Source: Vulcanimicrobiota bacterium
Lineage (GTDB): Bacteria; Vulcanimicrobiota; Vulcanimicrobiia; Vulcanimicrobiales; Vulcanimicrobiaceae
Assembly: GCA_003161435.1 (NCBI GenBank)
Contig: PMOS01000024.1
Coordinates: 62,001-126,000 of the forward strand
Length of the DNA stretch: 64,000 bases
Reading direction: 5' to 3'
Under the pieces are notes generated by a model. That model had not been told where the DNA came from and did no database searches. It saw nothing but the letters and a program-made list of their open reading frames with translations. The position numbers and the translations under genes were made by a program. Each line of letters begins with the position of its first letter. Position 1 is the stretch's first letter. Positions 8,488 through 17,265 of this stretch are shown here, piece by piece.

Positions 8488-9447
8488 GTGAAGAAACTCG
8501 TACGACCGCTCGTCGCTGGTGCCGGCGTCACCGGCGCGCTCGCCGCTGCCAATCGAGCTCTGAGCAACGCTCCCCTGCCGACGAACGCGCTGGGTGGAAC
8601 CCGGCGCGCTTGGCGTTGGCGCGGCCACGACATCTTCGCGACCGAAGCGGGCACGGGTCCGCTGGTCTTGCTCGTGCACGGCGTCTACGCCGGTGCGTCC
8701 TCGTATGAGTACCGCAAGCTCTTCCCGCTGCTCGCCCGACGCCATCGCGTCGTCGCGTTCGATCTGCTCGGCTGCGGTCTCTCCGACAAGCCGAAAATCT
8801 CATATCACGCCGAGCTTTTCGTCGAGCAGATCGTCGACGCTTTCGAGGCGTTCGGCGGCGTGCCGGCGGCGGTCGTCGCATCGTCGCTCGGCGCGGCCTT
8901 CGCGATCCGCGCCCTCACGCGCTCCGGCGACCGCATCGAGCGGCTTGCGGCGATCTGCCCGACCGGGCTAGCCGGGACGCTCGACAACGAGTCGCTCGCC
9001 GCGGGCTCGGCGATCACGACCTTCCTTCGCATCCCCATCTTAGGCGAAGCCGCCTTCAACGTGCTGGCGTCGAAGCCGTCGATTCGCCGCTTCTTGGCGC
9101 GACAGGCGTACGCCGATCGGGCGCGCGCGACGTCCGAAGTCGTCGACCACTATTACGCCGTGACGCACCAGCCCGGGGCGCGCTACGTCCCGGCAGCCTT
9201 CGTCGGCGGGCGGCTAAACTGTGACGTAGCGCGCGATCTTCCGTTCTTGACCGTCCCGCTCCAACTACTGTGGGGCGAGCAAGCGCCGGCGATCAGCCCG
9301 CGCTCCAACGCCGACGAGTTCCTTCGCCTTGCCCGAGACGCGCGATTGGTCACCTTCGCGGACAGCGGGCTTCTGCCGCACGAAGAAGAGCCCGAGGCCG
9401 TCGACGCCGCGCTCGAGATGTTTCTGAGCCGAGCGCTGCCCGTCTAA
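8488..9447 (+). CDS. Alpha/beta-fold hydrolase
   Basis: 319 residues from a GTG preceded by AGGA. The oxyanion region is LLVHGVYAGASSYEYR and the nucleophile elbow is VVASSLGAAFA (Ser in place of the usual G-x-S-x-G first Gly). A C-terminal LPHEEEP contains the likely catalytic His. Substrate unknown; the family includes lipases, esterases and haloperoxidases. A longer reading from 8317 exists but its extra N-terminus is antisense to the SH3-like gene. Confidence 0.75.
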   Translation: MKKLVRPLVAGAGVTGALAAANRALSNAPLPTNALGGTRRAWRWRGHDIFATEAGTGPLVLLVHGVYAGASSYEYRKLFPLLARRHRVVAFDLLGCGLSDKPKISYHAELFVEQIVDAFEAFGGVPAAVVASSLGAAFAIRALTRSGDRIERLAAICPTGLAGTLDNESLAAGSAITTFLRIPILGEAAFNVLASKPSIRRFLARQAYADRARATSEVVDHYYAVTHQPGARYVPAAFVGGRLNCDVARDLPFLTVPLQLLWGEQAPAISPRSNADEFLRLARDARLVTFADSGLLPHEEEPEAVDAALEMFLSRALPV

Positions 9448-9463
9448 AACCGCTCGCGGTTTT
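9446..9463 (+). terminator. Hairpin terminator after the hydrolase
   Basis: AAAACCGC-TC-GCGGTTTT, an 8-bp perfect stem overlapping the TAA stop and ending in four T residues. The A/T ends make it work on either strand. Confidence 0.65.
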
Positions 9464-9663
9464 GGCTCGCGACCGGCACTTTGTCGCCGCGGCGTTAAGT
9501 GTTGGCGCCGCCATCGTATGAGCGTCGACATTCGCTTGCGCGTCCCGATAGGAGCCCCTATGCTGGCGGTATCGGACGGGGCGTGAATTCTCCGTATTTA
9601 AGGATGAGGCGGAGTGTTGCGTATGGATCGCCGGATATTTGTGCTCGAAGATCGAGCCGCCCG

Positions 9664-10068
9664 ATGAACGCGCGCCTGGGCTTCCCCGCCCCCGAACGCG
9701 ACACCGAGGCGCCGCACGCGTATCAGTGGCTCGGCTTCCCGGAGTACGTCGCGCGCATCGCCGAAGCGATGTCGATGCTCGTCCCGGAATTGCGCGTCGA
9801 CGTCAACGCAGACGGCTTGCAAGTGCGGCGTGCGACGGCGTTCGCGCGCATCGACCGCACGACGACCGGCGCAACGATCGTCTTCAAGCAACGCGAATCT
9901 GCAGTGCTACGCGGCAACCTGCAATTGTCGACCAAGTCGGTCTACGAAGTCACGGCGGACCTCGTCGGATATTTTTGCGGCGCGTCGCTCTCGACGCTCT
10001 CGCTCTACCCACACCACGATCCCGCACCCGTCGCACCGCGTCGCCGGCACTGGAACCAGCGCTACTAG
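9664..10068 (+). CDS. Conserved-looking protein of unknown function (134 aa)
   Basis: 134 residues from the ATG at 9664; an in-frame upstream extension to 9499 looks non-coding. Composition is ordinary for a small soluble alpha/beta protein, with no signal peptide or membrane helix. Aromatic-rich AYQWLGFPEYVARIAEAMSM near residue 17 is the most distinctive part. I do not recognise a family. It converges on the next small gene across a hairpin. Confidence 0.5.
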   Translation: MNARLGFPAPERDTEAPHAYQWLGFPEYVARIAEAMSMLVPELRVDVNADGLQVRRATAFARIDRTTTGATIVFKQRESAVLRGNLQLSTKSVYEVTADLVGYFCGASLSTLSLYPHHDPAPVAPRRRHWNQRY

Positions 10069-10070
10069 GT

Positions 10071-10095
10071 GTGTTCGCGCAAAGTGCGCGAACAC
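10071..10095. terminator. Bidirectional hairpin between convergent genes
   Basis: GTGTTCGCGC-AAAGT-GCGCGAACAC, a perfect 10-bp stem just after the stop of the 134-aa gene and before the stop of the convergent 61-aa gene. No T tract, so termination strength is uncertain. Confidence 0.5.
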
Positions 10096-10147
10096 TCGCG
10101 TTCGGCCTGCGGCCGATCCGCCTCGGGAGGCGTGACCGGGTTGGCGG

Positions 10148-10333
10148 CTAGTGCTGGTTGAGGCGCAGTGCTTCGTCGGGGACCGGCGACGAGTCGCGGA
10201 TCAAGCGGTCGTAGTTCATCTGGCGCCGCAGCGCGAACTCCGCGTACCCGAGTTTGCCGGCATGAAGCAGCCGAACGATCGCTTTTTCGCGACTGGTCCA
10301 AGCGAAGAACGCTTGGGCATCTGTGTCCGTCAC
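10148..10333 (-). CDS. Small protein of unknown function (61 aa)
   Basis: 61 residues from a GTG preceded at 7 nt by a strong GGAGG ribosome-binding site, which is the main reason to accept it. Charged and helical (TSREKAIVRLLHAGKLGYAEFALRR), no membrane segment. No family recognised. Confidence 0.6.
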   Translation of the reverse strand: MTDTDAQAFFAWTSREKAIVRLLHAGKLGYAEFALRRQMNYDRLIRDSSPVPDEALRLNQH

Positions 10334-10423
10334 GCTGTACCTCCGTTCACATACGTGCTTTCACCCATACCAGTAGTATCGGCCGGACGGCTCGATTTTC
10401 TACCCGCGCATTCGTGTTGCGGA

Positions 10424-11260
10424 TCACGGTTGCGGCCGGTTGCCGTTCGCCCAACTGGCCCCGGGCTGGAGCAGGGCGTCCGGGTCCGGTGGTGCCGAGT
10501 TCGCGCAGTGGCCTGCCCCGTCGTGGCACTCGTACCGCACGTGGATCGACGTGCCGCCGGCCGGGGGCGACGTCGGCTGGGGTCCCGGCGGCAAACCGCT
10601 GATCGTCGCGCCGCCCACGTCGCCCTCGTGAGGCGGGTCCGCGAGCGGATTGGGCCCCTCGGGCGCGTCGGCCGATCCGTCGGCCCGGCCGACCACCGCG
10701 CTGTAGGGCGGCTCAGCGAACAATCGCAGGCTAACGAACTGGTCGCGCTGCGCGAGCAACTCGCCGCTCGCAGCTAGCACCTGCACGACGACGTGCAGTG
10801 ACATCCGGGATTCCTGTACCATGCCGCTGCACTGAAGCCACGCAATCGCGTCCGCTCTAGCCGGCTGCCGCTGCGCGAGCTGGGGACACGCAGGCGGTGC
10901 CACCGTCGTCGGCGTGACGGTATAGGCGACGGTGAGCGCCGCGCTCGCCCCGTTCGCGCCTGCTTCGGCTGTGACCGTGCCCTGCAGCGGATTGGGCAAC
11001 GTAGCGATCGGGCTCGCGTAGTTTCCCAAGTCCGGCTCTGCCCCGGCGAACGGCGCCGCCGGCGCGAAAGGCGCGACCACCGGCGCGATCGCGCTCTGCA
11101 GGCGGTTTTGGTAGTCGGCCACGGCGTCGTGCATTGCGCCCTCGAGTGCGTGGTCGGCGGCGGCCTGCACGCCCGCGCGTGCGAAGGCGGCCGCGCCGTC
11201 GAGCACGACCGCTGCGAGCAACCCGAGTGCGACGACGAACCACAGCGCCGTGCCGAGCAC
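10424..11260 (-). CDS. Pilus-assembly-type membrane-anchored protein (TadE/PilX-like)
   Basis: 278 residues from a GTG 1 nt after the upstream pilin stop. One N-terminal membrane helix (LGTALWFVVALGLLAAVVLDG) is followed by a helical spine and a long extracytoplasmic part ending in a Pro-rich tail. This is the layout of TadE- or PilX-like minor pilus components, though no cleavage motif is obvious. It is the third gene of a coupled operon with two prepilins, which suggests a role in a type IV or type II pseudopilus. Exact role unknown. Confidence 0.55.
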   Translation of the reverse strand: MLGTALWFVVALGLLAAVVLDGAAAFARAGVQAAADHALEGAMHDAVADYQNRLQSAIAPVVAPFAPAAPFAGAEPDLGNYASPIATLPNPLQGTVTAEAGANGASAALTVAYTVTPTTVAPPACPQLAQRQPARADAIAWLQCSGMVQESRMSLHVVVQVLAASGELLAQRDQFVSLRLFAEPPYSAVVGRADGSADAPEGPNPLADPPHEGDVGGATISGLPPGPQPTSPPAGGTSIHVRYECHDGAGHCANSAPPDPDALLQPGASWANGNRPQP

Positions 11261-11261
11261 G

Positions 11262-11810
11262 TCACATCCTCGCCGGCGGCTGCACGTCGCGGTGCAGCAC
11301 TTGGCCGGGCGGATAGACCGACGGCGCGAGCGTTTGCGCGAGCGTGACGGTGGCCGTATCGTCGCTTGGAATCGTCCCGTCCGGCGCGATGCGGCACGGG
11401 TCGCGCGGATAGGTCACGACGACGGTGAACCGTTCGCTCGACGGATCGTATGTCGCCGCAACCGGCAACTTGACCAACAGCGGCGTTGCGGAGCCACACG
11501 GCCCAGGCGACCGCAATTGTGCGCCGGCAACGAAGTCGCTCTCGCCCGGGCGCAATCCCCACGACCGGTCGGCCAGCAGCGCCGATCCGTCCTGCGTCGG
11601 CGAGGACGCGTACGCGATCGCCGCGCGCGCCCGGGCCATGGCGTTCTCGGCGGTCATCAACGCCGCGTCGCGTGCCGCAGGCGGCCCGGCGTTGCGCGCG
11701 AGCGTCGCGACTGCACCCAACGTCGCCGCGCTCGCGATACCGAGCAGCGCGACGCACGCGAGGAGTTCGAGCAGCGCGAAGCCGCGCTCAGCCGTTGGTG
11801 TAGAATCCAC
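11262..11810 (-). CDS. Prepilin-type minor pilin / pseudopilin
   Basis: 182 residues from a GTG at 11810 that overlaps the 3' end of the upstream prepilin gene by 23 nt. The N-terminus reads ERGFALLELLACVALLGIA, a class III signal: cleavage is expected after the Gly, leaving Phe1 and Glu5. The globular C-terminal part has paired Cys residues. Prepilin peptidase and assembly ATPase are not in this window. Confidence 0.75.
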   Translation of the reverse strand: MDSTPTAERGFALLELLACVALLGIASAATLGAVATLARNAGPPAARDAALMTAENAMARARAAIAYASSPTQDGSALLADRSWGLRPGESDFVAGAQLRSPGPCGSATPLLVKLPVAATYDPSSERFTVVVTYPRDPCRIAPDGTIPSDDTATVTLAQTLAPSVYPPGQVLHRDVQPPARM

Positions 11811-12963
11811 CGGCCACTCCCTGCTGCTGCACCGCGTCGCAGCGCTGCTGTTCGGCGACGATCGGCGCGCTCTCACCGGCCGCGAGGAACGGTGCGAAAT
11901 CCAGCAGCCATGCCGGCGCAACCTCGGCGCGCACGTCCCACGGTGCGAAGCTGCCCGCCGTCGAACCGTCGGCGGCGCGACGATCCGGCGGGAACGCCGT
12001 GTAGTCGCGCGTCGCGTCCCAATTCGTCGCGGTGTACGACTTCACCAGCGCGTCGGTCCCACCGTCCGAGGCGCGCGTCCCCGTATAATTGAAATCGAAG
12101 GTTCCGGCGATGAACCAGCCGCCGGGAAAGATGAGCGAACCGCCGGGATCGACCGAGGCATCGTTCCACCGCACGAACTCGCTCCAGCCGGGCAGCCAAC
12201 TCATGCTGCACGCGGTGAGCGTCTTGGGCGCGGCCGTGTCGTGTCCGACGTCGCACCGCTCGCTGCACGTGTAGCGCAATACTTCGGTGAACCCGCTCGG
12301 AAAGACGCCGGGGAGCAGATCGACGACGCGCGAGCCGATGGCCGTGTCGACGCGCAGCTCGGTGACGGTGTTGCCGCCGCCGATCTGCTCTCCGCTCGCG
12401 TCGAGCACGCCGAGCGGAATCGGCGCTGTCGCCGGAACGCTCGCCGTGACGTAAGGCGAATCGGCTTGCTGGAGGTACGCGTCCTGATGCGACGCGAGCC
12501 GATCCGCCGAGATCGACGTGACCGTCGGTGCAGCGTCGAGCTGGGTCAGAACGACGGCACCGCTCTGCGTCGGGTCGCACGGCGCGATCGGAGCCGGCGC
12601 CGCCAAGCGCTCGAGCGCACTGCCGGGGATCGCCTCGGCGGGACCGTGGTTGGGAAAGTTGCGATAGCTCCAAAACGTCGGACCGCCCGCGTCGGCGGTG
12701 AAGAAGTCGAGCTGCACGCAATCGTCGTGACCGCCGCCGGCCGTCGCCGAGCGCGACCAGATCGCCGTGGCGCTGCGCGCTTCGGCTCGCAGTTGCACGG
12801 AAAAGCGTTCGAGCGCCGCGTACCCGAGTCGCCGCGCCGAGATGTTCTGCGTCGCCGCGACGAGTTGACGAACCGCCTCGAACGCGCCGAACGACACGAC
12901 GGCGAACAGGGCCGTCGCGATCAGCACCTCGATCAGCGAAAAGCCCGCCTCCGAACCTCGCAT
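11788..12963 (-). CDS. Large prepilin-type minor pilin (PilW-like)
   Basis: 391 residues. MRGSEAGFSLIEVLIATALF is a textbook prepilin leader with Glu5. The large beta-rich domain with several Cys pairs (CSERCDVG, QRCDAV) fits a tip-located minor pilin such as PilW. First gene of the three-gene pilin operon. The start faces the phosphomannomutase gene across about 58 bases, so a divergent promoter pair must fit there. Confidence 0.75.
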   Translation of the reverse strand: MRGSEAGFSLIEVLIATALFAVVSFGAFEAVRQLVAATQNISARRLGYAALERFSVQLRAEARSATAIWSRSATAGGGHDDCVQLDFFTADAGGPTFWSYRNFPNHGPAEAIPGSALERLAAPAPIAPCDPTQSGAVVLTQLDAAPTVTSISADRLASHQDAYLQQADSPYVTASVPATAPIPLGVLDASGEQIGGGNTVTELRVDTAIGSRVVDLLPGVFPSGFTEVLRYTCSERCDVGHDTAAPKTLTACSMSWLPGWSEFVRWNDASVDPGGSLIFPGGWFIAGTFDFNYTGTRASDGGTDALVKSYTATNWDATRDYTAFPPDRRAADGSTAGSFAPWDVRAEVAPAWLLDFAPFLAAGESAPIVAEQQRCDAVQQQGVAGGFYTNG

Positions 12964-13021
12964 ACGAGCACCGGTGCCCGTGCCGGGGGATGCCTATCGC
13001 CGCCGCGAAAGCGGCCCGGCC

Positions 13022-14377
13022 ATGCCCAACGCCTTCGATACGTCGATCTTCAAGAGCTATGACGTCCGCGGGATCGTCGGCAGTCAGCTGACTCCGCAGG
13101 TTGCTTACCTCATCGGGCGTGCCTTCGTCCAGGTGCTTGGCCGGACGAATATCTGCATCGGTCGCGACATGCGCCCGTCGGGGACCGATCTACTCGAGGC
13201 GCTCACGCGCGGCGCGATCGACGGCGGCGCCGACGTCACCCACATCGGGATGATCTCCACCGACGCGCTCTACTTCGCCGTCGGACACTACGGCTTCGAC
13301 GGCGGCCTGATGATCACGGCCTCGCACAATCCGGCCGAGTACAACGGACTCAAGTTCTGTCGCGAAGAGGCGCAGGCCATCTCGCTCGACACGGGCCTGG
13401 GTGCGATCCGCGATCTGGCGGTGAGCGGCGACTTCAGCGAACCGGCGCGGAAGGGGAACGTGCAGCCGCGCGAGGTGCTCGACGACTTCGGGCGGCACTG
13501 CGTCTCGTTCATTCGCGACGTCACGAAGATCAAGCCGTACAAGATTGCGATCGACGCCGGTAACGGGATGGCCGGTCTCACCGTGCCGTACGTGTTCAAG
13601 TATCTGCCGCAGTGCGAAGTGATCCCGCTGTTCTTCGAGCTCGACGGGACGTTTCCGAACCATCCGGCCTCGCCGATCGAGGACGAGAACAAGCTCGCGC
13701 TGCGCAAAGCGGTGCTCGACAACAACTGCGACCTGGGCGCCGCGTTCGACGGCGATGCGGACCGCATGTTCATCGTCGACGAGAAGGGCGGGTTTCCCGA
13801 CGGCAGCATCGTCACCGCCGCGGTCGGCGTCGCGACCCTCAAGAAGTATCCCGGCTCGAAGATCCTCTACAACTTGATCTGCTCGCGGAGCGTCCCCGAG
13901 GCGATCCTTGCGCATGGCGGCGTTCCGGTTCGCTCGCAGGTCGGGCACTCGCTGATCAAACCGGAGATGCGTGCGGAGAACATCCCGTTCGGCGGCGAGC
14001 ACAGCGGGCATTTCTACTTCCGTGAGAACTGGTTCGCCGATTCGGGGATGATCGCGCTGCTGCAGTGCTTGGATCTGTTCAGCGACATCGACGGATCGAT
14101 CACCCAAGCGATCGCGCCGTACAATACGCGCTTCCGCTCGGGCGAGATCAACCTCCCTGTCGCCGATGCGGACGCGGAGATGCAACATCTCCAGGAGCAC
14201 TTCAAGGACGCGAAGATCGACTACCTCGACGGTGTGACGATCGAGTACCCGGACTGGTGGCTCAACGTGCGCAAATCGAACACCGAGCCGCTGCTGCGGT
14301 TGAACGTCGAAGGCGATACGCTGCCGCTGATGGAGCAGCACCGGGACGAGGCGCTCGCCGTAATCCACGGCACCTAG
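13022..14377 (+). CDS. manB: Phosphomannomutase/phosphoglucomutase
   Basis: 451 residues from the ATG at 13022. All alpha-D-phosphohexomutase sites are visible: the phosphoserine loop TASHNPAEYNG near residue 98, the metal loop DGDADRM near 245, the sugar-binding GEHSGHFYF near 325 and the phosphate-binding RKSNTEPLLR near 420. It interconverts hexose 1- and 6-phosphates for exopolysaccharide or LPS sugar nucleotides. It starts a plus-strand run with the dynamin-like gene 9 nt downstream. Confidence 0.92.
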   Translation: MPNAFDTSIFKSYDVRGIVGSQLTPQVAYLIGRAFVQVLGRTNICIGRDMRPSGTDLLEALTRGAIDGGADVTHIGMISTDALYFAVGHYGFDGGLMITASHNPAEYNGLKFCREEAQAISLDTGLGAIRDLAVSGDFSEPARKGNVQPREVLDDFGRHCVSFIRDVTKIKPYKIAIDAGNGMAGLTVPYVFKYLPQCEVIPLFFELDGTFPNHPASPIEDENKLALRKAVLDNNCDLGAAFDGDADRMFIVDEKGGFPDGSIVTAAVGVATLKKYPGSKILYNLICSRSVPEAILAHGGVPVRSQVGHSLIKPEMRAENIPFGGEHSGHFYFRENWFADSGMIALLQCLDLFSDIDGSITQAIAPYNTRFRSGEINLPVADADAEMQHLQEHFKDAKIDYLDGVTIEYPDWWLNVRKSNTEPLLRLNVEGDTLPLMEQHRDEALAVIHGT

Positions 14378-14386
14378 CCGGACTGC

Positions 14387-17218
14387 GTGATCGACCCGCT
14401 CGAAACCTACCGCGCCGCGCGCGACGACATCGCTGCATGGCTCGACGAGCTGCGCTCGCTCGTCGAGGCCGAGTCGGCGCTGTGGCACGACGCCCCAGAC
14501 GGAGTGCAATCGCTCGCGCGGACGGTCACGCGCTTGCGCGAGGGCCGATTCATCTTGGCGGTGGTCGGCGAGTTCTCGAGCGGGAAGTCGTTTCTGCTCA
14601 ACGCGTTGCTCGGCAAGGTGGAGTTCGAGCAGCGGCCCGGCGTCCGGCGCATCACCGGATTGCTCGCGACCGACATCAACCCGTCGACGGCGACCATCAC
14701 CGAGCTGTCGTATTCGACCGACGAGTCGGCTACCGCGCTCTACGCGAACGGCCGCACCGAGCGCATCCCGCTCGGGCGGTTGGCACGGTTCGTGGCGGTC
14801 GGTGAAGAGGGGAAGCTGCACGACGCGACCGGCGACGAGGACGCCGGCGCTCCGGTTCTGGTCCGGGTCGCGGTCGACTCGCCGTTCCTGCAGGGCGGGT
14901 TCGTCGTCGCCGATACGCCCGGGCTCGCCTCGATCAATCCGGCGCACCGGCGGGCAACGCTGTCGTATCTGCCCGGCGCCGACGCGGTGCTCTACCTCAT
15001 CGACACGCAGCAGCCGTTCACCGAAGGTGACGCGTCGTTTCTGGGGATCGTGCGGCGCTACATCGAGTCGGTCTTCATCGTGCAAACGAAGATCGACCTG
15101 TGGCGGATGAAAGAGGGGACGGCCGAAGGCTGGCAAGGCGCGGCGCAGCGCATCTTGGCGCAGGCTGCGCTACACGCGCCGGGGACGCCCGTCTTTCCGC
15201 TCTCGGCGCGCGAGTATGCCGAAGGCGTGCTCACCCACGACGACACGCTGATCGCGCAGAGCCGCTTTCGCGAGTTTCTCGAAGCGCTCGACGCCTCGCT
15301 CGTCGCGACGACCGGACGCTCGCGCCTCCGGCGGGCAGCCGCCGAAGCGCGACGCATCGCCACGAGGGCCGCCGACGCGCTGACGTTCGACGCCGCTGCG
15401 CTCGAGACGCCGTCCGAGACGCTGCGCGTACGACGCGATGCGGCCGCGCCGGCGCTCGACGCCTTCGACGCCGCTGCCGCGACCGCGCACCATCGACTCA
15501 CGACCGCGGGCGCCGATCTCGCCGGGGTGACGCGCGCGCGCGGCGAGGAGATGCGGGCGGCGCTGGCGCGCACGTTGACGCGCACGTTCGACGCGACGGA
15601 CGTCGCGCGGTTGCGCGACCGCGCGAAGCTGCACATTTTGGTCGACGACGTTCTCGCGACGGCGATCGGACGCTTTGCCGCCGACGCCGCCGACTTGGTC
15701 GCGAAGCGGCTGCGCGACGAGGCGAAGAAGGCGTCGGCGTCGGTGGTCGGCGCCGCGCGCGACGCCGATCGGGACGTGGTCCTCGCGCCGCTGCTCGACG
15801 CGGTCGCGGCGGAGCGGCTTCCCGTCACCGAGGACGCCGCTCGCGCGTTCGGCGCCGACGCGTCGAGCGGTGCCTGGAGCAGCGATCTCGAAACCGGCTT
15901 GCGCAGCTCCATCGTACTCGGCGCGCTCGGCGGACCGGCGGTCGGCTTGGTCGACGCGATCGCGCGCCGCTTCGCTGCCGTCTCCGGCGATTCGTACATG
16001 AAACGCGAGCTGCTCGCCGACCTCGGCGCGGGACTGTACGCAGCGTTCGACGATGAGCTCGCCGTCTACATCGACGGGATCGCGACGCGCGTCGAGACGA
16101 TCGCGCGCGAGCTGGGCGCGCGAGTCGCGGGGCTCGCGCCACGGGTCCGCGCCGAAGCGCTCGGACCGCTCGACCGCGCGCTGCGGGCGAACGCCGCCCA
16201 GGCCGATAGCGCCGCCGCGGCACGGGCGGCGCGCGATCGGGCAGCGGCGGCGCGCGCGCTCGCAACCCGGATCGAATCGCGTGCCGAGACGTTCGCGCGA
16301 GAGAGCCGGATCGAACGCGCAGAGCGCGCCGACCCGGCCGTCCCGCTCGACCCGCAAGCCGGCCGCGAACGCGTCGCACCGTCGGAGGCGGCACGGTTCG
16401 ATCCACAGACCTACGAGCACGGCTTGCGACCGGAGCGTTGGCGCGTCGCGGTCTTGGGTGCGTTCAAGCGCGGGAAGTCGAGTCTGATCAACGCGATCGC
16501 CGGCTCGCGCGTGCTGCCTGACGAAGGCGCCGAGGTCGAGATGCACTTTCCGGTGCACGTGCGATACGGTCCGGAGCACAAAGCGTACGCGCTCGGTGAC
16601 GACGCCGGCTGGAACGCGATTGCGTTGAACGAAGCGCTGGAAGCGGCGACGCGAACGCCGCTGCTGATCGAGACGCCATGGCGGCTGCCGCGCGAGCTCG
16701 TGCTCGTGCACACGCCGGCGTTCGATTCGGGTTTTCCGCTCGCCGGCGAGATCGTGCGCGCCGCCGCGTCGTCGGCCAGCGAGATCATCGCCCTCTTCTC
16801 GCGCCAGCTCTCCGACCGCGAGCTCGAGCTCTATGGGGCGATCGCACAGAGCGCCAAGCCGATGACGTTCGTACACACGATGGGCGACCACGAGGACAGC
16901 GCGGAGCGGCGAAACGTGGTGATGCTCGCCGACCGCTATCTGCGCGAGCGAGCGATCACGCCCCAGCGCATCTTCACGACCTCGACGCTCGAGTACCGCG
17001 AAGCACTCGAGGCCGGACGCGCTCCGGCCGGCTGGAACGAGCTGCGCGCGTTGCAGTCGACCCTCGAAGCGCACGCCGAGGAGCACATGCAGCGTCTCGA
17101 CCGTTCGGCGCGCGAACGCGCCGAGCGCGACCGCCTCGCAAAGCGCGAGGGCTCGGCCGCGACGTCCATACCAAGCGAGCGCGGCTCGTTCTTACGGCGC
17201 CTTTTCGGCGGACGCTAA
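14387..17218 (+). CDS. Bacterial dynamin-like protein with two G domains
   Basis: 943 residues from a GTG 9 nt after manB. The first G domain has G1 GEFSSGKS (residues 61-68), G3 ADTPGLAS and G4 QTKID, all intact. A long Ala/Arg-rich helical region follows. A second P loop, LGAFKRGKSS, lies near residue 690. In that domain G3 reads HTPAFD and G4 reads HTMGD, so the usual DxxG and N/TKxD are altered and hydrolysis may be lost. Bacterial dynamins remodel or protect membranes; some tandem ones act in phage resistance. Here nothing nearby fixes the role. A large, probably membrane-associated GTPase is a safe call. Confidence 0.8.
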   Translation: MIDPLETYRAARDDIAAWLDELRSLVEAESALWHDAPDGVQSLARTVTRLREGRFILAVVGEFSSGKSFLLNALLGKVEFEQRPGVRRITGLLATDINPSTATITELSYSTDESATALYANGRTERIPLGRLARFVAVGEEGKLHDATGDEDAGAPVLVRVAVDSPFLQGGFVVADTPGLASINPAHRRATLSYLPGADAVLYLIDTQQPFTEGDASFLGIVRRYIESVFIVQTKIDLWRMKEGTAEGWQGAAQRILAQAALHAPGTPVFPLSAREYAEGVLTHDDTLIAQSRFREFLEALDASLVATTGRSRLRRAAAEARRIATRAADALTFDAAALETPSETLRVRRDAAAPALDAFDAAAATAHHRLTTAGADLAGVTRARGEEMRAALARTLTRTFDATDVARLRDRAKLHILVDDVLATAIGRFAADAADLVAKRLRDEAKKASASVVGAARDADRDVVLAPLLDAVAAERLPVTEDAARAFGADASSGAWSSDLETGLRSSIVLGALGGPAVGLVDAIARRFAAVSGDSYMKRELLADLGAGLYAAFDDELAVYIDGIATRVETIARELGARVAGLAPRVRAEALGPLDRALRANAAQADSAAAARAARDRAAAARALATRIESRAETFARESRIERAERADPAVPLDPQAGRERVAPSEAARFDPQTYEHGLRPERWRVAVLGAFKRGKSSLINAIAGSRVLPDEGAEVEMHFPVHVRYGPEHKAYALGDDAGWNAIALNEALEAATRTPLLIETPWRLPRELVLVHTPAFDSGFPLAGEIVRAAASSASEIIALFSRQLSDRELELYGAIAQSAKPMTFVHTMGDHEDSAERRNVVMLADRYLRERAITPQRIFTTSTLEYREALEAGRAPAGWNELRALQSTLEAHAEEHMQRLDRSARERAERDRLAKREGSAATSIPSERGSFLRRLFGGR

Positions 17219-17265
17219 CCGCGTCAAAAGGGGGCCGGAAACCTAGCCCACGAATCGGGCCGAAC

